DNA from: Alphaproteobacteria bacterium
GTDB taxonomy: Bacteria > Pseudomonadota > Alphaproteobacteria > CBDBCS01 > JAHZLG01
NCBI GenBank assembly: GCA_022599995.1
Contig: JAHZLG010000310.1
Location: 1 to 5,190, forward strand
Length of the DNA: 5,190 nucleotides
Reading direction: 5' to 3'
Part shown: positions 1 to 4,287 of the stretch, piece by piece
How positions within the stretch are numbered: the first letter of the stretch is position 1
Layout of the letters: each line of letters starts with the position of its first letter
The notes under the pieces: model-generated
What the model saw: only the letters and a program-made list of their open reading frames with translations
The model's database searches: none
What the model was told of the DNA's origin: nothing
Position numbers and translations under genes: made by a program

Positions 1-217
1 CATTCACCATTTCGGTAATGTCGGCCCCTGCGGCAAAGGCCTTTTGGTTGCCGGTTAGGACAACGCAACCGATCTCGTCATCGCCCTCTGCCGCGTCGAG
101 GGCATCACCAAGTTGGGTGATGAGCTCGGCACAAAGAGCGTTCAGCTTGTCCAAGCGATTAAGGCGGATAAGACGCACTCGCTGGTGCGTTTCCGTTTTC
201 ACGAGGGTTTGCGACAT
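1..217 (-). CDS. Enoyl-CoA hydratase/isomerase (crotonase) family protein, N-terminal part
   Basis: The first 72 residues are visible; the rest lies beyond the left edge. Crotonase enzymes act on acyl-CoA thioesters in the cytoplasm, classically hydrating trans-2-enoyl-CoA in beta-oxidation. Seen here: the N-terminal strand and LNR-x-DKLNAL motif (residues 19-28, with Leu22 where the family usually has Pro), the strand IGCVVLTG (49-56), and KAFAAGADI (59-67), the CoA-binding/oxyanion-hole segment. The second oxyanion glycine and the catalytic glutamates would be off-window, so hydratase, isomerase or hydrolase activity cannot be distinguished. The ATG at 217-215 is supported by TAGGA at 230-226, 8 nt upstream, and by a promoter at 254-281. 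It lies 99 bp downstream of the histidine kinase on the same strand, but its own promoter suggests separate transcription. The family call is secure; the substrate is unknown. Confidence 0.88.
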   Translation of the reverse strand, partial: MSQTLVKTETHQRVRLIRLNRLDKLNALCAELITQLGDALDAAEGDDEIGCVVLTGNQKAFAAGADITEMVN

Positions 218-253
218 GGTTTGAGTCCTACAGAGGGGGGCATAAAGCGCAAG

Positions 254-281
254 AGTATAAAGCATTGTCGGGGGTGATCAA
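254..281 (-). promoter_or_regulatory. Sigma-70-like promoter for the crotonase gene
   Basis: Reading the minus strand there is TTGATC (281-276) as a -35 box, a 16-nt spacer, and TATACT (259-254) as a -10 box. These match the bacterial consensus at 4 of 6 and 5 of 6 positions. Transcription would begin near 247, leaving a leader of about 30 nt that contains the TAGGA ribosome binding site. It lies in the only gap between the kinase stop and the crotonase start, in the right orientation. Confidence 0.6.
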
Positions 282-307
282 ATTGGCCCAACCACCCTGC
301 TCGACTG

Positions 308-330
308 CCCTGCGTTTCAAGCAGGCAGGG
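308..330 (-). repeat. GC-rich inverted repeat across the kinase stop codon
   Basis: CCCTGC (308-313) and GCAGGG (325-330) are perfect inverse complements separated by 11 nt, so the 3' end of the kinase mRNA could form a 6-bp GC-rich hairpin that includes the TGA at 319-317. No U-tract follows on the minus strand, so it is not a canonical intrinsic terminator. It could mark a processed or Rho-dependent 3' end, or simply be chance within codons for the final residues. Confidence 0.3.
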
Positions 331-1666
331 AGATCGTCACGCGCAGTCCGCCATAGGGCGAGTCGCCAAGGAAGATGGCGCCTCCGTGGGCACGGATCAC
401 GTCGCGGGCAATGGTGAGGCCGAGCCCGCTTCCTCCGGTGTGTTTGTTGCGTGATCCTTCGACCCGAAAGAAGGGGCGAAAGACCTTGTCGCGCATGGCC
501 TCGGGGATACCATTGCCATCATCGTCGACGATGATCAGAATATGGTTGCGACGCTTCCCTGCCGTGATCCACGTGGTTGTTGCGTGGCGATGGGCATTGG
601 AAATCAGGTTATCGATGGCGCGGCGAAAGCTGTTCTCGCGGATCAGCAAGGTTGGCGTGTTCTCGATATGGGCGTTGAGCTGATAGTCGTTGCGTTGCCA
701 CTTCTCGGTGATCGACTGCAAGAGCTGCGTCAGGTTGACCTTGGTGACCGCTTCGACCTTTTCGGTGCGGGCAAAGGTGAGGTAGGCTTCGATCATCGCT
801 TCCATCTCGAGCACGTCGCCCATGATGTCTTTGATGTCGTCGTTCTCGCCCATCATCGACAGTTGCAGCCGCATGCGCGTGAGCGGGGTTCGAAGGTCGT
901 GACTTACTCCGGAAAGCATGTCGGTGCGCTCGCGAATTTGCTTGTAGAGATTAGCCCGCATGGCGTTGAACGCTTGGGCGGCGCGGCGAATCTCGACGGC
1001 CCCTTCGTATTTGAGATCGTTTTCGAGCGTCTCGCCGCGTCCTAATCGTTGGGCACCGTCGGCAAGCCGGACGATGGGGCGAATTTGACTGCGCAGAAAA
1101 AGGGATGTCACCGCGAACAGCAAAAGGGCCGAGCCGATCACCCAGAACACAAAGGCCCATGTCGTGTTGCTGAAGATACGTTGCCGGGGGATGACGGCTT
1201 GAATCACCCCTTCGACGAGCTGAATCTGCACGACAACCTGTGTCTCGAAGGACTCGGTGTCAACCAAGAAAGGCCGGCGGAGGCTTTCCAGATCACGCGC
1301 CAGCCACGAGGCAAAAAAGCCAATTTGCCGCTCCCCGACGGCATCGATGTTGATGATCTGGTCGGGGAAGAAGGTCAGCTGGATGCCGAGGTGCTCGGTA
1401 TAGGCTACTTGCAGGGGGTCAAAGCCACTGGGATCGGACGAAAAGGCATCGAGCACCAAGGCAAGCTCACCGACAATCCCGCGGGTGAGGGTGCTCGCCA
1501 CGGTCTCCCAGTGGTTGTTGAAAAACACCCATGTCGATACCAGCTGCACGAAAATCAGCGGCAGGATTAGGATCAGCAACGAGCGGACGTAAAGCGTCCG
1601 CGGCTTCAAGAAGCGGAGAAATTCCCGCAAGACATTGAGCAACCGGCTTGTTTTGGAAGGCGTCAT
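317..1666 (-). CDS. EnvZ-like membrane sensor histidine kinase
   Basis: A 449-residue sensor kinase of the EnvZ/RstB type, which autophosphorylates on His and passes phosphate to an OmpR-family regulator in response to an envelope signal. Order of parts: a basic cytoplasmic N-terminus; TM1 about 28-50; a periplasmic sensor loop of about 120 residues; TM2 about 170-191; HAMP about 192-244; HisKA with the H-box SGVSHDLRTPLTRMRL, phospho-acceptor His256; and the HATPase_c domain with N-box DNLISNAHRH (352-361), G1 DDDGNG (381-386), F-box VFRPFF (395-400) and G2 GGSGLGL (411-417). All catalytic motifs are intact and length is normal. I chose the ATG at 1666; an in-frame TTG at 1702 would add 12 residues, and neither has a clear Shine-Dalgarno sequence. 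The gene directly upstream is a divergent cobD, not a response regulator, so the partner must be encoded elsewhere, possibly left of the window. The sensed signal is unknown. Confidence 0.93.
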   Translation of the reverse strand: MTPSKTSRLLNVLREFLRFLKPRTLYVRSLLILILPLIFVQLVSTWVFFNNHWETVASTLTRGIVGELALVLDAFSSDPSGFDPLQVAYTEHLGIQLTFFPDQIINIDAVGERQIGFFASWLARDLESLRRPFLVDTESFETQVVVQIQLVEGVIQAVIPRQRIFSNTTWAFVFWVIGSALLLFAVTSLFLRSQIRPIVRLADGAQRLGRGETLENDLKYEGAVEIRRAAQAFNAMRANLYKQIRERTDMLSGVSHDLRTPLTRMRLQLSMMGENDDIKDIMGDVLEMEAMIEAYLTFARTEKVEAVTKVNLTQLLQSITEKWQRNDYQLNAHIENTPTLLIRENSFRRAIDNLISNAHRHATTTWITAGKRRNHILIIVDDDGNGIPEAMRDKVFRPFFRVEGSRNKHTGGSGLGLTIARDVIRAHGGAIFLGDSPYGGLRVTISLPA

Positions 1667-1770
1667 TGCAACAAGATAAGCATATTGGGCGGGTTGAAAC
1701 AACGATCGGCGCGGGGTGGCGATTATGGGGCATTACGGGCACGGGCTGTCGTTCTTGTGGTGACTGCGTG

Positions 1771-1785
1771 CAAATCTTGGATTTG
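1771..1785. promoter_or_regulatory. Perfect palindrome in the kinase/cobD divergent intergenic region, possible operator
   Basis: CAAATC-TTG-GATTTG is a perfect 6-bp inverted repeat with a 3-nt spacer, sited 20 bp before the cobD ATG and about 105 bp before the kinase ATG. A TATACG hexamer at 1790-1795 is a possible -10 box for cobD, which would put the palindrome over its -35/spacer zone; no good -35 hexamer is visible. A dimeric regulator site is plausible but the binding protein is unknown. No cobalamin riboswitch fits in this 138-bp region. Confidence 0.35.
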
Positions 1786-1804
1786 TCTGTATACGATAGC
1801 GGTT

Positions 1805-3118
1805 ATGGAATCGATCGGGATGTTTTGTTTTGCCGCACTGGTGGCACTTGCTGTCGACGCGATTGGGTCGAGTCGAGGATGGTCGCGAGTGCTCCGGTCT
1901 ACACGGGTCACCCGTGCCGTCCGGGGGGGACGCTGGACGCTGCCGCATCCTGTTGTGTGGTTTGGTGCTTTTATTGGTGCGTTTGATCGGGCGTGGAATC
2001 CTGCGGCGAAAACAGCGAGGCCTGCGATGCCAACGGGACATGCGATGCCAACGGGACATGCGAGGCATGCCATGCCTGCGATGCCAGCGGGGCATACGAT
2101 GCCAGCGATGCATGCGATGCCAGCGGGGCATGCCATGCCTGCGGGGTTGTGGTTGCGGGCAAAGGGGGTGGCGATGCTGGTAATACTGGGCAGCAGTGTC
2201 GTCTTGGTGAGTGGGGTGGGACACGCGGCCATCGCGCGCTACGGGGGCGCATGGGCATGGCTCGGATATGGGGCAATAGTCGGGTGGTTGATCGCCCCCC
2301 GTGGGTTGTATGATGCGGTCAGCAAGGTTTCCGATGGGTTGCGCGAGACGACGATCGATGCCGGACGCGCGGCTATCCGAGGATTGGTGGGCCGCGATCC
2401 CATGGCTCTGGATCGTGCGGGCATCCAGCGTGCCGCCATCGAGACCCTGTTCGAGAATCTGAATGATGGGGCCTTCGCGACCCTGTTTTGGTTCGCAATT
2501 TTCGGATTACCCGGGGCTTTTCTCCATAAGGCGGTGAGCACTGCCGATAGCATGGTGGGCTACAGGTCGGCACGTTACCGTCATTTTGGCTGGGCAAGTG
2601 CGCGCTGTGATGATCTGATGGCGTTCCCCCCGGCGATTTTGGTGTCGGTGATGGTTGTGATGGTGGGATTGCCTTATCGGGTGTGGCGATCCGCGTGGTG
2701 CTGTGTTTGGCGACAGGCGTGGCAAAGCCGATCGGTGAATGCGGTGTTGTGCGAATCATCGGCGGGGTTGGCATTGGGCATCCAATTGCGCGGTCGTATC
2801 ACCTACCCCCCGTCGCTTGCCCCCGAAGGCGCGAGCGAAGGCGCGGAGAGGGGTGCCGAGACACATGCCGAGACGAATGCCGCGCAAGGGGTTGAAGCCG
2901 AGGCTGGGGCAGAGGTCGGGGCTGGGGCAGAGGCAGGGGCAGGGGCACCAAGCAACGCGTCCCCCGGCCCGACGCTGTGGATTGGCGGGGATTATTTTGC
3001 CTTGCCGTCCCGGGAACCGCTCGATGATGGGTTGCGGCTCTATCGCCGTGTTCTTTTCGTGCTTGCGACTGGGCTGGCGATCGTTGGCGTGGCAGTGACA
3101 GGTTTGGCGTGGTCGTGA
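1805..3118 (+). CDS. cobD: Adenosylcobinamide-phosphate synthase CobD/CbiB with two low-complexity insertions
   Basis: An integral inner-membrane enzyme of late cobalamin synthesis that joins adenosylcobyric acid to aminopropanol (or its phosphate) to give adenosylcobinamide (phosphate). The 437-residue product has family landmarks: a hydrophobic N-terminus, LPHPVVWFGAFIG (47-58), GRDPMALDRAGIQRAAIETL (196-215), ENLNDG (217-222), LFWFAIFGLPGAF (227-239), STADSMVGYRSARY (245-258), FGWASARCDDL (261-271) and LALGIQLRG (322-330). It is much longer than the usual 300-330 residues because of a His/Met-rich block (75-114) and a Glu/Ala/Gly-rich block (341-381), both in connecting loops, plus extra sequence between the N-terminal helix and LPHPV. 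Some consensus residues differ (GSS for GDP, S245 for the Asn of NTLDSM, T226 for Pro). The ATG at 1805 fits the family N-terminus; the upstream extension begins with TTG and overlaps the kinase, so it was rejected. No other cob gene is adjacent. Family call is firm; activity is less certain. Confidence 0.88.
   Translation: MESIGMFCFAALVALAVDAIGSSRGWSRVLRSTRVTRAVRGGRWTLPHPVVWFGAFIGAFDRAWNPAAKTARPAMPTGHAMPTGHARHAMPAMPAGHTMPAMHAMPAGHAMPAGLWLRAKGVAMLVILGSSVVLVSGVGHAAIARYGGAWAWLGYGAIVGWLIAPRGLYDAVSKVSDGLRETTIDAGRAAIRGLVGRDPMALDRAGIQRAAIETLFENLNDGAFATLFWFAIFGLPGAFLHKAVSTADSMVGYRSARYRHFGWASARCDDLMAFPPAILVSVMVVMVGLPYRVWRSAWCCVWRQAWQSRSVNAVLCESSAGLALGIQLRGRITYPPSLAPEGASEGAERGAETHAETNAAQGVEAEAGAEVGAGAEAGAGAPSNASPGPTLWIGGDYFALPSREPLDDGLRLYRRVLFVLATGLAIVGVAVTGLAWS
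2027..2146 (+). repeat. In-frame 9/18-bp tandem repeat encoding a His/Met/Pro block in cobD
   Basis: About 120 bp built from a 9-bp/18-bp unit. The first two 18-bp copies, ATGCCAACGGGACATGCG at 2027-2044 and 2045-2062, are identical; later copies (2081-2098, 2117-2134) read ATGCCAGCGGGGCATRCN, with 9-bp half units between them (2063-2080, 2099-2116). Translated, the unit is MP(A/T)GHA; the block holds eight Met and six His with no other side chains except Ala, Pro, Gly, Thr and one Arg. Every unit is a multiple of 3, so copy number can change without breaking the frame. It also lacks stops in other frames, which explains long spurious open frames on both strands here. Confidence 0.92.
2825..2947 (+). 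repeat. Low-complexity Glu/Ala/Gly repeat in cobD
   Basis: A degenerate repeat rich in GGGGC(A/T)GAGG-type words, most regular at about 2899-2947, encodes residues 341-381, almost all Glu, Ala and Gly with scattered Thr, Val and single His, Asn, Ser, Arg and Gln. It sits between LALGIQLRG and the LWIGGD segment that corresponds to the family's PWLG-type motif, so it expands an existing loop before the last transmembrane helix. It is likely a disordered acidic linker created by replication slippage. Confidence 0.8.
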
Positions 3119-3130
3119 CGGGTTTGGCGT
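3095..3130 (+). repeat. 20-bp-period tandem duplication carrying the cobD stop codon
   Basis: GTGACAGGTTTGGCGT (3095-3110) recurs as GTGACGGGTTTGGCGT (3115-3130), 15 of 16 identical, start to start 20 bp. Because 20 is not a multiple of 3, the second copy is read out of frame relative to the first and supplies the TGA at 3116-3118 that ends CobD just after GLAWS. Confidence 0.75.
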
Positions 3131-3159
3131 TGCGTGGGGTAGGGGTGTGAGTCTACTAT
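3130..3159 (+). promoter_or_regulatory. Weak candidate promoter for the amidotransferase gene
   Basis: TTGCGT (3130-3135) and TACTAT (3154-3159) lie 18 nt apart, 3 of 6 and 4 of 6 matches to sigma-70 boxes. A transcript from here would begin near 3166 and carry a leader of about 100 nt including the stem-loop at 3185-3229. The match is modest and read-through from cobD is an equally good explanation for expression. Confidence 0.22.
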
Positions 3160-3184
3160 GCCCCCAGACATGGTCTTCGTCGCT

Positions 3185-3229
3185 GAGACGCTAGTGGGAA
3201 TCGATGCGCCTCGATTCCGGATCAGTCTC
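3185..3229 (+). repeat. Two-part stem-loop in the leader of the amidotransferase gene
   Basis: A perfect 8-bp inverted repeat GGAATCGA (3197-3204) / TCGATTCC (3211-3218) with a 6-nt loop is enclosed by a second pair, GAGAC (3185-3189) / GTCTC (3225-3229). Together they could form a 45-nt hairpin with an internal loop between cobD and the next start. A T-rich run (TTGTTTTTTCTT, about 3243-3254) follows but begins some 14 nt beyond the outer stem, so it is not a textbook intrinsic terminator. It could be a cobD terminator, an attenuator, or an operator for a dimeric protein. Confidence 0.45.
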
Positions 3230-3267
3230 TCGTGATTTCCTGTTGTTTTTTCTTGTTGGGCCATTTT

Positions 3268-4137
3268 ATGAATGTTGCGTCTTCTGACATACGTTTGCTG
3301 CTGATTGATGGGTACTCTGCCCACGGACGTCGGGCGTTCGAAGATCACGGCCTTGTCCTGCCTTGGATACGTTACAGAGATGTCTTGCGTGCGGTTTCCC
3401 CGGTTACGTGCTCGGTTGATGTGGTTCATCCCGCTGACGTTGGGGCGTCGCTCCCTGAAGGGGCAGAGGCCGGGGCATATGATGGCTTTGTGATCACCGG
3501 GTCGAGCCTGCACGCCGCCGAGGCGTCGAGTCCGCAAGTGGGACCGCAATTGGCCTTGGTGCGGATGCTGATGGATGCCGGGGTGAGTGGTTTTGGCTCG
3601 TGTTGGGGTCTGCAAGTCGCGGCGCAGGCACTGGGTGGCGAGGTCATTCGAAATTTCCGGGGACACGAAGCCCCCATCGCGCGCAAGGTACAGCTGACAA
3701 AAGAGGGGCGGGGCCATCCGATGTACCACCGCAAAAAGGCCGTTTTTGATGCCTGTGCCGTGCACGATGACATTGTCGCCGCCCTGCCCCCGGGGAGCAA
3801 ATTGCTGGCGACCAACGACATGACTTTGGTGCAAGCGGCGTGGATTCCCTACGGCAAGGCAGAGTTCTGGGGCGTGCAGTACCACCCCGAAATGGACATT
3901 GCCTACACCGCCGACATTATGGATTTGCGCAAAGAAAAGCTGGTCGAGCTCGGCATTTATGAGTCGGTGGCAACAGTACAGAAGACATCGGAGGCCGCGC
4001 GTCGGCTTAGCCGTGACCCCAAGAACCGCATTCTGCGCACCCAATTTGCCCTTGATGACGACGTACTCGACGACATCCAGCGCATGCGTGAGATACGTAA
4101 CTGGCTTGATGCGGTGAGCCGCGGTGATTTTCGCTAA
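3268..4137 (+). CDS. Stand-alone class I glutamine amidotransferase (GuaA-N-like)
   Basis: A 289-residue soluble protein with a Triad (class I) glutamine amidotransferase fold, which hydrolyses glutamine or gamma-glutamyl compounds through a Cys-His-Glu triad. Seen: strand LLLIDGYS (10-17), DGFVITGSSLHAAE (72-85, the substrate-pocket loop), nucleophile elbow GFGSCWGLQVAAQALGG (108-124) with Cys112, AVHDDIVAALPPGSKLLATND (164-184), and FWGVQYHPEMD (200-210) with His206 and Glu208. The residue after Cys112 is Trp rather than the common Phe/Tyr. The core ends near 215; about 70 further residues, charged and probably helical, exceed the usual 230-250 residue size. I chose ATG 3268; an in-frame GTG at 3232 adds 12 residues including Cys-Cys-Phe-Phe, and neither start has a clear Shine-Dalgarno sequence. 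The domain is the GMP-synthase-like type, not the CobB/CobQ type, so proximity to cobD does not imply a cobalamin role. No synthase domain is fused or adjacent, so the acceptor is unknown. Confidence 0.87.
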   Translation: MNVASSDIRLLLIDGYSAHGRRAFEDHGLVLPWIRYRDVLRAVSPVTCSVDVVHPADVGASLPEGAEAGAYDGFVITGSSLHAAEASSPQVGPQLALVRMLMDAGVSGFGSCWGLQVAAQALGGEVIRNFRGHEAPIARKVQLTKEGRGHPMYHRKKAVFDACAVHDDIVAALPPGSKLLATNDMTLVQAAWIPYGKAEFWGVQYHPEMDIAYTADIMDLRKEKLVELGIYESVATVQKTSEAARRLSRDPKNRILRTQFALDDDVLDDIQRMREIRNWLDAVSRGDFR

Positions 4138-4234
4138 GCCGACTTTGTCAGCATTGATCGACTGAGACGGCCACCGCTTATTGCAGGTTGCCGAGCATTC
4201 CATCCCATTCGTGTTGCGGGTTGCGTGTTGCTAC

Positions 4235-4276
4235 GAGTGGCATGGCACGAGTGTTGTCGTGAGTGGCGCGGCACGA
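4235..4276. repeat. Imperfect direct repeat in the convergent intergenic gap
   Basis: GAGTGGCATGGCACGA (4235-4250) recurs as GAGTGGCGCGGCACGA (4261-4276), 14 of 16 identical, 26 bp apart. The 10-nt spacer plus flanks can form a small hairpin, CACGA (4246-4250) / TCGTG (4257-4261). It lies between the 3' ends of the amidotransferase and trmFO genes. No T-run accompanies it, so a bidirectional terminator is only a weak possibility. Confidence 0.5.
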
Positions 4277-4287
4277 TTGCTGCCGGT

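Noticed and set aside
1049..1570. A 173-codon plus-strand open frame (and a second at 542-1045) opposite the histidine kinase
   Set aside because: The minus strand has intact H, N, G1, F and G2 boxes; the plus-strand products resemble nothing recognisable and have no ribosome binding site.
1685..1804. A 40-residue N-terminal extension of CobD starting at TTG 1685
   Set aside because: It overlaps the start of the kinase, begins with a rare codon without a ribosome binding site, and is absent from the family, whose N-terminus matches the ATG at 1805.
2027..2146. The cobD tandem repeat as a CRISPR array
   Set aside because: Units are 9/18 bp with no unique spacers, and they are in frame within a coding gene.
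1723..2232. Minus-strand open frames through the cobD repeat with RWHRM- or PLAS-type repeats
   Set aside because: The 9/18-bp repeat contains no stop in any frame, so all frames stay open there; only the plus frame continues into conserved CobD sequence.
3040..4203. A 387-codon open frame on the minus strand opposite the amidotransferase
   Set aside because: The plus strand encodes a clear class I amidotransferase with its full catalytic triad; the antisense product shows no family motifs, and such shadows are common in GC-rich DNA.
4269..4285. Inverted repeat CGGCA/TGCCG directly after the trmFO stop, as a terminator
   Set aside because: The stem is only 5 bp and no U-tract follows on the minus strand.
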